Part shown: positions 1 to 8,360 of the stretch, piece by piece
Layout of the letters: each line of letters opens with the position of its first letter
Numbering within the stretch: the stretch's first letter is position 1
Origin: Sphingobium sp. Cam5-1
GTDB taxonomy: Bacteria > Pseudomonadota > Alphaproteobacteria > Sphingomonadales > Sphingomonadaceae
DNA length: 64,000 bases
Assembly (NCBI RefSeq): GCF_015693305.1
Contig: NZ_CP065138.1
Location: 2,544,001 to 2,608,000, forward strand
Direction of reading: 5' to 3'
Program-made: the position numbers and the translations under genes
Notes under the pieces: model-generated
Told to the model about the DNA's origin: nothing
The model's database searches: none
The model's input: the letters and a program-made list of their open reading frames with translations, nothing else

Positions 1-2
1 CC

Positions 3-167
3 GATCAGGGATCGATGCCCGATCTGGTGGCGGAACTGCGCCAGGTGGCGTCGAATGTGCAGGGCACCGCGATCACGTCTTGCGGGCACTATATCCCCGA
101 AGAACAGCCCGAGGCGCTGGCTCGCGAACTGGACGATTTCTTCACCGGACTTGCCGCAAAGGCGTGA
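3..167 (+). CDS. Alpha/beta hydrolase, C-terminal fragment
   Basis: Only the last 54 codons lie in the window; the gene starts upstream of base 1. The reading frame opens at base 3 and ends in TGA at 165-167. The tail carries G-H-Y-I-P-E-E-Q-P-E followed by a Leu/Phe-rich last helix. This is the usual end of alpha/beta-fold hydrolases of the epoxide hydrolase/haloalkane dehalogenase group, and its His would be the catalytic base. Substrate cannot be told from this fragment. It converges on the DUF1445 gene across a strong hairpin at 174-212. The family call is fairly safe, the function open. Confidence 0.6.
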   Translation, partial: DQGSMPDLVAELRQVASNVQGTAITSCGHYIPEEQPEALARELDDFFTGLAAKA

Positions 168-173
168 GAAAAG

Positions 174-212
174 GGACCCGTTCCGCCTACCCAGTCAAGG
201 CGGAACGGGTCC
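174..212 (-). terminator. Rho-independent terminator of the DUF1445 gene
   Basis: A perfect 14-bp inverted repeat (GGACCCGTTCCGCC at 174-187, its complement at 199-212) with an 11-base loop sits between two convergent stop codons (165-167 and 219-221). Read on the minus strand the second arm is followed by CTTTTCTC, a short T tract, so it best fits termination of the minus-strand gene. It may also stop the plus-strand gene. Confidence 0.7.
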
Positions 213-218
213 AACCGG

Positions 219-1046
219 TCAGATGGGACCGGGTTCGAAGCGGAAATCGCCGTCCAGCAGGCTTTCGTCCCGAATGTCGGTGACCAGCATGCAGCCGGGA
301 CTGTGCGTGATCGCGATCGGGGGCCGCGCCTGTGCGATGGCGAGCTGCGGCGTCACGCCGCAAGCCCAGAATACCGGCAATTCACCGTCCGCGACCGGAA
401 CGCTGTCGCCATAGTCCGGCTGCGTCACATCGATGATGCCGATGCGCGACGGGTCGCCGATATGCACGGGGCTGCCATGCACCTGCGGCATCCGGCTTGT
501 CACCTCGACCGCGCGAATGGCATCGAGAGCCTGGAACGGGCGCATGGATACCACCAGATTGCCCGAGAAACGTCCGGCTGGTTCGCAGGGGATGTTGGTG
601 CGGAACATCGGGACATTGCGGTCTAGCGCGATGTGACGGACCTCAAGGCCCGCATCGATCAAAGCGCCTTCGAAAGAGAAAGAGCAGCCGATGAGGAAGC
701 TGACGAAGTTGTCGCCCCACAGATCGGTGATGTCGTGACTTTCGCCGACCGGTTGCCCGTCCCGCAGGATGCAATATTTGGGGACGTCCGTGCGTATGTC
801 TATTCCCGGCCCCAATGTCGGAAGTGCGGGATCGCCGGGCTTGCCGACCGCTACCAGCGGGCAGGGCTTTGGATTGGCGAGACAGAATTGCAGGAAATCT
901 TCCGCCCATGGCTTGGGCAGGATCACGAGGTTCGCCTGGACGAAGCCATGCGCCATGCCTGACGTATGTCCCCGGATCTTCCCCGCTCTAATGTCTGCTC
1001 GAACGTCCGCAGGCGAGCGTGCCGATGCCGGATCCAATGCTGCCAC
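219..1046 (-). CDS. Putative hydro-lyase, DUF1445 family (D-glutamate cyclase-like)
   Basis: The protein matches the DUF1445/UPF0317 family along its length: [79 protein letters not shown] and [12 protein letters not shown] are all family blocks. A eukaryotic relative is D-glutamate cyclase; bacterial members are only predicted hydro-lyases. The open frame runs back to an ATG at 1283, but that would overlap the end of the LysR gene and add about 79 residues without family match. I chose GTG at 1046 (275 aa, normal family length), preceded by AAGAAGG 8 bases upstream. An operator-like sequence lies 60-90 bases upstream. It probably acts with the neighbouring catabolic cluster, but its substrate is unknown. 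Confidence 0.82.
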   Translation of the reverse strand: MAALDPASARSPADVRADIRAGKIRGHTSGMAHGFVQANLVILPKPWAEDFLQFCLANPKPCPLVAVGKPGDPALPTLGPGIDIRTDVPKYCILRDGQPVGESHDITDLWGDNFVSFLIGCSFSFEGALIDAGLEVRHIALDRNVPMFRTNIPCEPAGRFSGNLVVSMRPFQALDAIRAVEVTSRMPQVHGSPVHIGDPSRIGIIDVTQPDYGDSVPVADGELPVFWACGVTPQLAIAQARPPIAITHSPGCMLVTDIRDESLLDGDFRFEPGPI

Positions 1047-1106
1047 TTGCACCCCCTTCTTGAAAATCGATGCTGGCAGTCCATGTGTCACGAAAGGGGG
1101 TGATCC

Positions 1107-1134
1107 GGTCAAATCTCCATATGTGATGAGTTGA
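1107..1134. promoter_or_regulatory. Operator-like sequence upstream of the DUF1445 gene
   Basis: GGTCAAATCT, eight bases, then GATGAGTTGA. The first ten bases and the spaced GAT match the sequence at 9445-9470, in front of the large operon. Here the right arm is an imperfect complement (TCAA against TTGA with an insertion). It lies 60-90 bases before the chosen GTG start, a normal place for a LysR-type site. Binding by the adjacent LysR protein is inference only. Confidence 0.35.
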
Positions 1135-1227
1135 GATAGAAAATTCTGCTGAAAAGAATTTGAAACAGCGCCAACAATATTCCTATCTGGAATGAGATCG
1201 AAGATTGAACAGACGCCGCTGAGATGG

Positions 1228-2121
1228 TCAGCAGTTGGGCGATTGCATCGCCACTTCTTGGGCAAGTTCGGCAAGAACCGCATTTAATGGGCGATCGGGC
1301 TGAACAAAATAGCTCGCCGTGAAGGACATGGTCGGCATGTCGTCGCCAGTTTCAATGAGACGCAGTTCGCCGCTGGCGATCTGGTCGGCGACCGTTTCGG
1401 AAGGGATGGCGGCGATGCCGATGCCGTCGCGCGTCATCCGCACGATCGAGGACAGCGAACTGTTGGCAAAGAAGCGCACCCCTTTCAGATGCGCTTTCTG
1501 AAACAGGTCGGCCAGTTGCCAGTAGGGCCGACTGGAGCGCGCATAGGTGAGGATCGGATACGCCGCCAGGCTTTCCAGCGAGACGGGATCATCGCCAAGG
1601 TCGAGATCGCTGTGCGCCACCCAGCAAATGGGATAGGAACAGAGCGGCAGGTTCTGCGCCTTTGCGGAGGTCACGGGACCCAGGAGCAGGGCGACGTCGA
1701 TGCTGCCATTTTCCAGAGCGCTGGCGAGGTTGGAAGAGGTGTCGACGTTGATTTCCAGCGTGACCGCGGGATATTCATTGTGCAACCGCTTGAGCAGTTC
1801 GGAAAGCCAGGTGTGGACGATCGTTTCCGACACGCCAAGCTGGACCGTGCCGCCGAGCGCACTGGGGCCGGACATGGCAAGCAGCATTTCCGTCCTGAGG
1901 TTCATCATCCGTTCGGCATAGACCATCAATTCGCGGCCCTTCGCGGTCAGATGGCTGCCCCTGTTGTCGCGATCGAACAGCTTGGCCTTGAGCGCATGTT
2001 CCAGCTGGATGATGCGTGCGGAGACGGCCGGCTGCGTCGTGTGCAGCTTTTCTGCTGCGCGATGAAAGCCGCCAACCTGAGCCACGACGTAGAAAGTCTC
2101 CAGCGTGCGCAGGTCAATCAT
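1228..2121 (-). CDS. LysR family transcriptional regulator
   Basis: The 297-residue protein has the LysR layout. Residues 1-60 form a winged helix-turn-helix ([20 protein letters not shown], then [14 protein letters not shown] and LFDR), and an effector-binding domain of periplasmic-binding fold follows (about 90-290). Length is typical. It is the only specific regulator next to the catabolic operon, lying 195 bases downstream of the operon's last gene in the same orientation and upstream of the DUF1445 gene. Control of the dehydrogenase operon, the NCS1 permease and the DUF1445 gene is therefore likely but inferred. Its own promoter region contains AGCAT and ATGCT separated by 13 bases (2161-2183), a possible autoregulatory site. 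The effector is unknown. Confidence 0.9.
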   Translation of the reverse strand: MIDLRTLETFYVVAQVGGFHRAAEKLHTTQPAVSARIIQLEHALKAKLFDRDNRGSHLTAKGRELMVYAERMMNLRTEMLLAMSGPSALGGTVQLGVSETIVHTWLSELLKRLHNEYPAVTLEINVDTSSNLASALENGSIDVALLLGPVTSAKAQNLPLCSYPICWVAHSDLDLGDDPVSLESLAAYPILTYARSSRPYWQLADLFQKAHLKGVRFFANSSLSSIVRMTRDGIGIAAIPSETVADQIASGELRLIETGDDMPTMSFTASYFVQPDRPLNAVLAELAQEVAMQSPNC

Positions 2122-2262
2122 GGAGCGGTCCCTTTTGATCGCGTTGACTATGGATGACAGAGCATTCTCCTAAAAAATATGCTGATCAAGACAAAAGCAT
2201 CGGGTGAGGAAAAGGCCGAATGCCGCAGCCATGCGGGTGGCAATAAAGGCGGCGCTGCTACG

Positions 2263-2300
2263 GCTCCATGGGCTGGTTCTGAACGACCGGCCCGTGGAGC
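2263..2300. other. Stem-loop between the operon end and the LysR gene
   Basis: GCTCCATGGGCTGG and CCGGCCCGTGGAGC can pair over 14 positions with two G-U/mismatch pairs around a 10-base loop. It lies just after the stop codon of the monooxygenase-like gene (2317). There is no T tract on the minus strand, so a terminator role is uncertain; it could also protect the 3' end of the transcript. Confidence 0.35.
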
Positions 2301-2316
2301 TGCCCAAGGGCGGCCG

Positions 2317-2607
2317 TCAGAGGCGACGATAGGTTTCGACGGTGATCGATCCCAGCCAGCCGCCCGCCTTGTCGCCGAACGCCTTCATCAGTTCGGTGTT
2401 GTTGTGAACCTCAAGATCCTGTTCGCTGTCCCAGATTTCATAGAACATGAAATTGCCGGGCGTGCTGGCGGATTCATGCAGGTCATAGAGGGTGCAGCCG
2501 GGTTCGGAGCGCACGGCAGCGACCAGTTCCTTGAGCGCTTCGCGCATCAGGTCCTCTTTGCCCGGCACAGTGGTCAGCAGGGCCGACACATAAACTTTGT
2601 CCGTCAT
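2317..2607 (-). CDS. Antibiotic biosynthesis monooxygenase (ABM) family protein
   Basis: This 96-residue protein has the single ferredoxin-like ABM/YgiN domain: VSALLTTVPGKEDLMREALK, then SEPGCTLYDLHES, FMFYEIWDSEQDLEVHNNT and a closing beta strand. Members include quinol monooxygenases and cofactor-free oxygenases, usually dimers in the cytoplasm, though many have no known activity. It is the last gene of the minus-strand operon, 39 bases after the OsmC-like gene. In this setting it could oxidise a quinone-like or carbonyl intermediate or act as a detoxification protein; the sequence does not decide. Confidence 0.85.
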   Translation of the reverse strand: MTDKVYVSALLTTVPGKEDLMREALKELVAAVRSEPGCTLYDLHESASTPGNFMFYEIWDSEQDLEVHNNTELMKAFGDKAGGWLGSITVETYRRL

Positions 2608-2646
2608 AATCTCTCCTGAAGTTGCGTGATATTTTGAGGAAGTTGT

Positions 2647-3096
2647 TCAGTCCAGTTCCAGCGCGAAGGCGGACTTGATCGAATTGGCGATAAAGCATCC
2701 CCGGTGCGCCCGGTCATGCATACGCGACAGGGCTTCCGGGGTGGGCTGCTTTTCGCCGGTGAAGATCACGCGGGGGCGCAGGGTTATGGACGACACCCAA
2801 GGATAGCCTTCCGCGCTTTTCGACACTTCGCCTGTGGCGTTGTCGGTATAGCTTTCCACCGCATAGCCGCTGCCTTCGCAGATCGCGAGGAAGACGAGCA
2901 TGTGGCAGCTGGCGAGCGCGGACACGAGCAGCTGTTCCGGATCGGCAAGCGCGGCGTTGCCGAGATATTCCGCCGCTGCCGATGCCTGTACGTCGGTTTG
3001 CGGGCTGAAGACGACCTTATGGTCGCGGCTGTAGGTGCCAGGTTGACCAGCATGAGGGGCTGACGCCCATTCCAGCCTGATTTTATGTTGGGACAT
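2647..3096 (-). CDS. OsmC family protein
   Basis: A 149-residue protein of the OsmC/Ohr fold. The two cysteines of the family are visible, in LVSALASCHMLVFL near residue 70 and in RAHRGCFIANS near residue 133, along with a central long helix after NPEQ-like ADPEQLL. OsmC/Ohr proteins reduce organic hydroperoxides with this cysteine pair. The LEWASAPHAGQPGTYSRDH start and overall pattern resemble the general OsmC subgroup more than Ohr. It lies between the GlcG-like and ABM-like genes with gaps of 35-40 bases, so it is likely co-transcribed and may protect against peroxides or reactive carbonyls formed by the pathway. Confidence 0.85.
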   Translation of the reverse strand: MSQHKIRLEWASAPHAGQPGTYSRDHKVVFSPQTDVQASAAAEYLGNAALADPEQLLVSALASCHMLVFLAICEGSGYAVESYTDNATGEVSKSAEGYPWVSSITLRPRVIFTGEKQPTPEALSRMHDRAHRGCFIANSIKSAFALELD

Positions 3097-3131
3097 ACGC
3101 TTGAAAATCCTATGAAGGTGGACGGGTCAGC

Positions 3132-3548
3132 TTAGCCCTCGGCCAGTGCGGCGAGCATGACCTCGGCAATGGCGACATCGGCTTCGGCTGGGCCGCCGGA
3201 GACGCCGACGCCGCCGATCACCGTGCCTTCATGGACGATCGGCAGGCCGCCGCCGAACAGGACCAGCGGCCTGTTGGTCGATCGTTCCAGACCATAGAGC
3301 GGGGCGCCGGGCTGGGAGATTTCCATCCAGTTCGCGGTGGGCGATCGCAGCGCGGCGGAGGTGTAGGCCTTGTTCTGCGCGATATCGACGGTGGCAAGGC
3401 CCGCATCGTCGGCGCGCAGGAAGGCGAGGAGATTGCCGCCGGAATCGACGATCGCGAGCGACGATGGTTCGCCCAGTTCGCGGGCCTTGGCCGCGCCCGC
3501 CGCCAGCGCGCGCATGGCGGCTTCGTGAGAAATCAGTTTCAGCATCAT
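3132..3548 (-). CDS. GlcG/HbpS family heme-binding-like protein
   Basis: The 138-residue sequence is a single GlcG/HbpS domain: a helical start (AAMRALAAGAAKARELG), then LAIVDSGGNLLAFLRADDA, NKAYTSAAL, a loop with PGAPLYGLE, LVLFGGGLPIVHEGTVIGGVGVSGG and a last helix with EADVAIAEVML. Members are small proteins of glycolate, diol or aromatic catabolic operons; HbpS binds heme, but most members have no proven function. No signal peptide is visible, so it is probably cytoplasmic. It is part of the minus-strand operon, 27 bases after the short-chain dehydrogenase gene. Start ATG at 3548 or 3545. Confidence 0.85.
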   Translation of the reverse strand: MMLKLISHEAAMRALAAGAAKARELGEPSSLAIVDSGGNLLAFLRADDAGLATVDIAQNKAYTSAALRSPTANWMEISQPGAPLYGLERSTNRPLVLFGGGLPIVHEGTVIGGVGVSGGPAEADVAIAEVMLAALAEG

Positions 3549-3575
3549 CAGTCTCCCCTCGCCAGCGGCTGGCGG

Positions 3576-4331
3576 TTAGTTATAGGCCCCGCCATCGACG
3601 TTGATCGCCTGCGCGGTCACGTATGATGCTTCGTTGGAAGCGAGATAGACGAACAGCGGCGCGACCTCTTCCGGCAGCGCTTGCCGACCCAGAGGGACAT
3701 TGGCGCGGACCACCTCATCCTGTCGGGCCGATCCGCCCATGAGGTCGATGATCGGCTGGTTGAACGGTGTGTCGATCCAGCCGGGGCAGACCGCGTTGAC
3801 GCGGACGCCGTCGGACGCGAGTTCCTGTGCCAGGGCGCTTGCCATGTTGATCACCGCGGCCTTGGACGCCGAATAGGCAAGGAGGCCGGGCGCGCCGCGC
3901 TTGCCCGCCAACGACGACATGAAGGTGATCGAACTGTTGCCCGCCGCGCGAAGGAGGGGCAGGGCGTGCTTGACGAAGAGGAAGCCGCTGCGCACGTTGA
4001 CCGCGAAGGTGCGGTCCCAGTTGTCGGTGCTGAAATCCTCGATCCCGCCCGACAATTGCAGACCGGCGTTGAGGCAGAGCGTGTCGAGGCCGTTCATCCA
4101 TTCCGCGGCGGCCTGCACGGCGGCGGCGATATCCTCCTCGCGGGAAATATCGGCGTGGAAGAAGCGCACGGCTCCGGGGAATTCGGCGTTCAGCGCCTCG
4201 CCCTTTTCCGTGTCCCGGTCCACCACGGCGACGGTGGCGCCCTCGGCGACATAGGCTTTCAATATCGCAAGGCCGATATTGGCGACGCCGCCCGTCAGCA
4301 GGATTCGCTTGCCAAGAAGTCTTTCACTCAT
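3576..4331 (-). CDS. SDR family NAD(P)-dependent oxidoreductase
   Basis: A 251-residue classical short-chain dehydrogenase/reductase. The nucleotide-binding LLTGGVANIG is at residues 11-20, followed by VVDRD (an acidic residue favouring NAD), the NAG motif (LNAG, 87-90), the catalytic Ser near 139-140 and YSASK at 153-157 with Tyr153 and Lys157. CPGWIDTPF and the C-terminal INVDGG are typical. It would oxidise an alcohol or reduce a ketone of the pathway substrate, for example a vicinal diol or hydroxyketone, given the neighbouring AcoC-type gene. Substrate is not determinable. It is the sixth gene of the operon. Confidence 0.9.
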   Translation of the reverse strand: MSERLLGKRILLTGGVANIGLAILKAYVAEGATVAVVDRDTEKGEALNAEFPGAVRFFHADISREEDIAAAVQAAAEWMNGLDTLCLNAGLQLSGGIEDFSTDNWDRTFAVNVRSGFLFVKHALPLLRAAGNSSITFMSSLAGKRGAPGLLAYSASKAAVINMASALAQELASDGVRVNAVCPGWIDTPFNQPIIDLMGGSARQDEVVRANVPLGRQALPEEVAPLFVYLASNEASYVTAQAINVDGGAYN

Positions 4332-4366
4332 GTCCCATGCCTTCGGGTTGAAGTGGGGGCGGCCTG

Positions 4367-5488
4367 TCAGCCAGCCTTGCCTATGTTGTCGTGAATGGCG
4401 TCGTTGACGGTGCTTGCCGCTTCCATCTGCGGCATATGGCCGACGCCGGGGATGACGCGCAGTTCGGCGCTGGCGGGCAAGTCGGCTGCATTGGGCAGCG
4501 GAACGATGCCGTCCTGATCGCCCCAGATCAGCATGACCGGGCAGTCGAGCTTTGCCAGCGCCTCGCCGATCGACTGGCGTTGGCCATTGTCGTCCGCGAT
4601 GGAGTCGGCGATGGCGGTGAGGGCTTCGCTCACGCCCTCCAGCCGTTTGAAGCGCAGCGTGCCTTCGACCATGTCGCTGGTGATCTTCGAGGGATCGGTG
4701 AACAGGCGGCCCAATACTTCCTGAAGCGGACGGCGGCGTTCGGCGGCGATGAAGTCGGTCAGGAAGTCGCGGTTAATGTCCTTGCCCAAGCCGACCGGCG
4801 CGATCAGCGTGAGCGAGGCGGTGTTGGCCGGATCAAGCGCGGCGACGGCTGCGGCGACCGCCCCGCCGAAGGAATGGCCGATAAGGTGGACGGGGCCGGG
4901 CGCGACCTGATCGATCGCGGCCTTCACCCGTGCGGCGATGCGGGCGGTGACGTCGCCGCCCTCTATCGGAGAGGAGGCGCCATGGCCCGGCAGGTCGATG
5001 GCGATGGCGCGGCCGCTTTCCGCCGCCGCTTCCTGATTGAAGAGCCAGGTGGTGAGGTCGCCGCCGAAGCCGTGCAGGAAGATGGCGGCGGGACCGTCGC
5101 CGCTTCCGGCTTCCAGCAGGTTGACCGTGCCGCCATCGGCCTCGATCGTGCGGGGGGCGCCGCCTGCCGCTTCGCCATCGTCGCCTGCGCCGAGCTTGCT
5201 GGCGTAGCTTTCGACGAAGGCGTCGATGTCCTGATCGGTCGCGGCGCTGTCCGCCAGCACGGCGGCGAGCGCGCCCACCGGGGCGGTGATCCCGGCGGGC
5301 AGGACGATGCGGCGCAGCGTGCCGCCCGCGGGCGATTCCACGACGTTGCTGACTTTCGTGGTCTCGATCTCGACGATTTCCTGGCCGCGCTCGATCACGT
5401 CACCTTCGGCCGCGAGCCATTGGGTGATCGTCCCTTCGGTCATGGTCATGCCCCAGCGGGGGACGGTGACGGCTTCTATCGATGGCAT
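4367..5488 (-). CDS. AcoC-type E2 subunit: lipoyl domain fused to alpha/beta hydrolase
   Basis: The 373-residue protein has two parts. Residues 1-78 are a biotinyl/lipoyl domain with the lipoylation lysine in IETTKVSN (Lys45). After a linker, residues 115-370 form an alpha/beta hydrolase with FLHGFGG (138-143), nucleophile Ser206 in GHSFGG, an Asp in WGDQDGIVPL and the His of GVGHMPQ. This fusion is the mark of acetoin dehydrogenase E2 (AcoC), where the hydrolase-like domain replaces the usual CoA acyltransferase domain. It would pass the acyl group from E1 to CoA in a cytoplasmic complex. It lies 4 bases after the E1-beta gene. No E3 gene is in the window, so lipoamide dehydrogenase must be supplied from elsewhere. 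Acetoin as substrate is an inference. Confidence 0.88.
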   Translation of the reverse strand: MPSIEAVTVPRWGMTMTEGTITQWLAAEGDVIERGQEIVEIETTKVSNVVESPAGGTLRRIVLPAGITAPVGALAAVLADSAATDQDIDAFVESYASKLGAGDDGEAAGGAPRTIEADGGTVNLLEAGSGDGPAAIFLHGFGGDLTTWLFNQEAAAESGRAIAIDLPGHGASSPIEGGDVTARIAARVKAAIDQVAPGPVHLIGHSFGGAVAAAVAALDPANTASLTLIAPVGLGKDINRDFLTDFIAAERRRPLQEVLGRLFTDPSKITSDMVEGTLRFKRLEGVSEALTAIADSIADDNGQRQSIGEALAKLDCPVMLIWGDQDGIVPLPNAADLPASAELRVIPGVGHMPQMEAASTVNDAIHDNIGKAG

Positions 5489-5492
5489 GATC

Positions 5493-6500
5493 TTATCTCC
5501 GGACGATGGCGGTGGCCGCCTTGACGATGGCGGCGGCGTCGGGGACGTAGGCGTCCTCCAGATTGGGGGCGTAGGGGACCGGGCTGTGGGGCGCGGTCAC
5601 CATCTTGATGGGCGCCTTGAGCGCGTCGAAGGCTTTGTCCGCGATCAGGGCGGAGATGTCGGTGGCGATGCTGCACCGGGGATTCGATTCATCGACGATG
5701 ACGACCCGGCCGATATCCTCCGCCATCTCCAGCAGCGTATCCTCGTCCAGCGGCGACGTGGTGCGTGGATCGACGATGCAGGCCGAAATGCCGTCGGCGG
5801 CGAGGGTGCGCGCCGCTTCCTCCGCAAAGCCCACCATGCGGCCGATCGCGACGATCAGCACATCCTTGCCGTCACGCACCACCCGCGCTTCGCCGAAGGG
5901 GATGGTGTAGGCCGCGTCGGGCACATCGCCCATCGTGTCATAGAGCATCTTGTTTTCGAGGAAAATCACCGGATCATCGTCGCGGATCGCCTGGAGCAGC
6001 AGGCCCTTGGCATCATAGGGGTTGGAGGGAATGACGACCTTCAGCCCCGGAATGTGCGTCAGGATCGAATGCAGCGCCTGCGTGTGCTGCGCCCCCGACC
6101 GCGACCCTGCGCCATAGGTGGCGCGGATGACGAGCGGGGTCTTCGCCCGGCCGCCGAACATGTAGCGGAACTTGGCGATCTGGTTCATGATCTGGTCCAT
6201 GCACACGCCGACGAAATCGGCGAACATGATCTCGGCGATCGGCCGCAGGCCCGTGAGCGCAGCGCCCGCAGCCGCGCCGATGAAGGCGGCTTCGCTGATC
6301 GGGGTGTCGCGGATGCGTTCCGGGCCGAAGGCGCCCAGCAGGCCCTTGGTGACGCCGAAGGGGCCGCCCCAGGCATCCTGAACGCCATTGGCGCCAGCGC
6401 CGCCGGTCAAATCTTCGCCCAGCATGATCACGCTGGGGTCACGCGCCATTTCGAAATGCAGGGCTTCGTTCAACGCCTGCCGGAAGGATTTTTGTGGCAT
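5493..6500 (-). CDS. 2-oxoacid/acetoin dehydrogenase E1 component, beta subunit
   Basis: The 335-residue protein is a transketolase-like E1-beta subunit of normal length: FRQALNEALHFEMARDPSVIMLGEDL, then RIRDTPISEAAFIGAAAGAALTGLRPIAEIMFADF, the interface block TPLVIRATYGAGSRSG and the transketolase C-terminal domain (GKDVLIVAIGRMV, IVDPRTTSPLDEDTL). With E1-alpha it forms the thiamine diphosphate heterotetramer that decarboxylates or cleaves the substrate and acylates the lipoyl arm of the E2. The gene is 12 bases after the E1-alpha gene and 4 before the E2 gene, so translation is probably coupled. Only one beta gene serves two alpha genes. Confidence 0.9.
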   Translation of the reverse strand: MPQKSFRQALNEALHFEMARDPSVIMLGEDLTGGAGANGVQDAWGGPFGVTKGLLGAFGPERIRDTPISEAAFIGAAAGAALTGLRPIAEIMFADFVGVCMDQIMNQIAKFRYMFGGRAKTPLVIRATYGAGSRSGAQHTQALHSILTHIPGLKVVIPSNPYDAKGLLLQAIRDDDPVIFLENKMLYDTMGDVPDAAYTIPFGEARVVRDGKDVLIVAIGRMVGFAEEAARTLAADGISACIVDPRTTSPLDEDTLLEMAEDIGRVVIVDESNPRCSIATDISALIADKAFDALKAPIKMVTAPHSPVPYAPNLEDAYVPDAAAIVKAATAIVRR

Positions 6501-6512
6501 TTTCGCAAGCCC

Positions 6513-7493
6513 TTAAAGATATTTCACATAGACGTCGGTTGTGAGCGCGGAGAGTTGCGGGAAGGGCGCTGCTCTTGCGGCTTTGACGGCGTGGTTGATG
6601 GCGGCATCGACCTCTTGATCGACGGCATCGAGCTGCGCGCTGTCCAGCATGGAATAGTCGCGCACATGGTTGCGGAAGTTGGTGAGGCAGTCGCGGTTGG
6701 CGCGCATATGCGCCTTTTCCTCCGGCGTGCGGTAGGTATCGGGATCGCCGCTATAATGACCATAATAGCGCGGCACATGGATGTGCAGCATGGTGGGGCC
6801 GCCGCCTGAGCGCGCCCGTGCTACCGCTTCCCCGGCGGCGGCATAGACGCTGAACAGGTCAGTGCCGTCCGCCTCTATCGCCGGAATGTCATAGCTTTCG
6901 GCGCGGCGGCTGAAGCTGCCCGCTGAGACATGTTCGTTGGCGGTCGCTTCGCCAAAGCCATTATCCTCGATCGCGAAGATGATCGGCAGGTTCCATATCT
7001 TGGCGAGGTTGAAGCTTTCCGACATCACCCCTTCATTCATCGCGCCGTCCCCGGCAAAGGCCACCGCGACCTTGCCCGTGCCCAGGATTTTGGCCGACAG
7101 GGCTGCCCCAACCGTGATCGGCGCGCCCGCCGCGACGATGCCGTTCGCGCCGAGCATGCCCTTGCGCAGATCGGCGATGTGCATCGATCCGCCCTTGCCG
7201 CCGCAGGTGCCGGTCGCGCGGGCGAACAGTTCCGCCATCATCCCGTCAATGTCGCAGCCCTTGGCGATGCAATGACCATGGCCGCGATGGGTGGAGGAGA
7301 TATAGTCATCGTCGCGCAAGTGCAGGCAGATGCCCACCGCAGACGCTTCTTCCCCCGCATAGAGATGGGTGTTGCCCGGAATGTCGCCGGTCCCCATTTC
7401 CTGCATCACCCGTTCCTCGAACACCCGGATCGTGCGCATCGACCGATACGCATCCACCAGACGTTCATGCGGTAACTGCATCCCCGACATCAT
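6513..7493 (-). CDS. Thiamine-diphosphate E1 component, alpha subunit (copy 1, AcoA-like)
   Basis: The 326-residue protein is an E1-alpha subunit. The thiamine diphosphate motif runs from AGDGAMNEG (GDG at 148-150) to the Asn of AIEDNGF (Asn178), and RGHGHCIAKG and GGKGGSMH are family blocks. It pairs with E1-beta directly downstream. Compared with copy 2 at 8361-9341 only three residues differ: Val29/Ile, Arg60/Gln and Asn300/Asp. The catalytic positions are intact in both. The start is the ATG of MMSGMQLP at 7493, preceded by AAGGGG; the Met at codon 2 or 5 is also possible. Copy 1 sits next to its beta partner, so it is probably the ancestral location. It uses TAA as stop, copy 2 TAG. Confidence 0.92.
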   Translation of the reverse strand: MMSGMQLPHERLVDAYRSMRTIRVFEERVMQEMGTGDIPGNTHLYAGEEASAVGICLHLRDDDYISSTHRGHGHCIAKGCDIDGMMAELFARATGTCGGKGGSMHIADLRKGMLGANGIVAAGAPITVGAALSAKILGTGKVAVAFAGDGAMNEGVMSESFNLAKIWNLPIIFAIEDNGFGEATANEHVSAGSFSRRAESYDIPAIEADGTDLFSVYAAAGEAVARARSGGGPTMLHIHVPRYYGHYSGDPDTYRTPEEKAHMRANRDCLTNFRNHVRDYSMLDSAQLDAVDQEVDAAINHAVKAARAAPFPQLSALTTDVYVKYL

Positions 7494-7505
7494 TCCTGCC
7501 CCTTG
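6521..7505. repeat. Direct repeat, copy 1 (about 985 bp, E1-alpha gene)
   Basis: This segment recurs at 8369-9353 with a constant offset of 1848 bases and no insertion or deletion that I could see. Identity stops abruptly at both ends: outside the repeat the bases are unrelated (for example after CATTCCTGCCCCTTG). Differences are clustered. There are several within about 6555-6598, one (6933) between about 6599 and 7083, about 20 between 7084 and 7420, and none in the last 70-80 bases. The counts were made by eye. Confidence 0.85.
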
Positions 7506-7536
7506 ATGATCATGCGCCTGTCATTGCCCCCTTGGT

Positions 7537-8304
7537 TCAGAACGGATCGCGCGCGCCGGTCAGCCAGCCGCCATCCATGACGTAGGTGCTGCCATGGACA
7601 TAATCGGCCTCGTCGCTGCCCAGGAAAGCGGCAAGCTTGGCGATCTCCTGCGGCTGGCACCAGCGGCGGGCGGGCACCTTGGCGATCGCGGCGTCCATGT
7701 CCGGCGAATTGTCGCCCATCGCGTTCATCGCCAGCGGCGTCGCCGTCGCGCCCGGACAGATGGCGTTCACCCGGATGCCGAGCGGGCCATATTCAAAACA
7801 AAGCTGACGGGTGAGGCCGATGACGGAATGCTTGGACGCGGTATAGGCCGCGCCGCCGCCCGCCGCGCTGAAACCGGACGTGGACGATGTGTTGATGATC
7901 GCGCCCTTGCCCTGTTTCAGCATGTGCGGAATGACCGCCTTGCAGGTCAGGAACGGGCCGGTGGAATTCACCGCCATCACCCTTTCCCATTCCTGCAGGC
8001 TGGTTTCATGCGCGGTCGCGTGTCCGTCCAGCACACCGGCATTGTTGCAGAGCAGGTCGATGCGGCCCCAGCGCTGCATGACTTCGTCGATGCCGTTCTG
8101 CACGCTCGCTTCATTGGTGATGTCCACGAGCAGTGGAAGCGCCATGGACGGGTCGGGCAGCTGGTTGACGGTTTCGGTCGCGCCGGCAAGGTTGACGTCG
8201 AACGCCGCCACGCGCGCGCCGCGAGACGCGAATTCGGCAACGAGCGCCCGGCCCATGCCAGACCCTGCGCCAGTTACGATGACAACTTTGTCCTTGTAGC
8301 TCAT
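7537..8304 (-). CDS. SDR family NAD(P)-dependent oxidoreductase
   Basis: A 255-residue short-chain dehydrogenase lying between the two E1-alpha copies. Visible motifs are VTGAGSGMGRA near residues 11-21, FDVN after strand two (NAD preference), NNAGVLDG, the catalytic Ser in NTSSTSGF and YTASK with the Tyr/Lys pair, then CPGATATPL and the C-terminal VMDGG. I prefer the ATG at 8304 (MSYKDKVVIV) over a TTG four codons earlier. It is similar in class but not close in sequence to the other short-chain dehydrogenase of the operon (3576-4331), so the two probably act on different intermediates. Substrate unknown. Confidence 0.9.
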   Translation of the reverse strand: MSYKDKVVIVTGAGSGMGRALVAEFASRGARVAAFDVNLAGATETVNQLPDPSMALPLLVDITNEASVQNGIDEVMQRWGRIDLLCNNAGVLDGHATAHETSLQEWERVMAVNSTGPFLTCKAVIPHMLKQGKGAIINTSSTSGFSAAGGGAAYTASKHSVIGLTRQLCFEYGPLGIRVNAICPGATATPLAMNAMGDNSPDMDAAIAKVPARRWCQPQEIAKLAAFLGSDEADYVHGSTYVMDGGWLTGARDPF

Positions 8305-8360
8305 TGAACCCCGCAATTTTTAACAACAGAATGAAAAGGAAGGGCCGGGAGCAGACCCGG

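Noticed and set aside
55..414. Plus-strand open frame over the hairpin and the 3' part of the DUF1445 gene
   Set aside because: It is antisense to a gene with clear family blocks, has no recognisable motif and crosses a terminator.
1047..1283. N-terminal extension of the DUF1445 gene to the ATG at 1283
   Set aside because: It would overlap the LysR gene by 56 bases, adds about 79 residues not found in the family, and covers an operator-like site; a GTG with a good ribosome-binding site exists at 1046.
6401..6420. Third occurrence of GGTCAAATCT
   Set aside because: It lies within the E1-beta coding sequence where it encodes EDLTGG, so I treat it as chance; it warns that the ten-base match alone is not proof of an operator.
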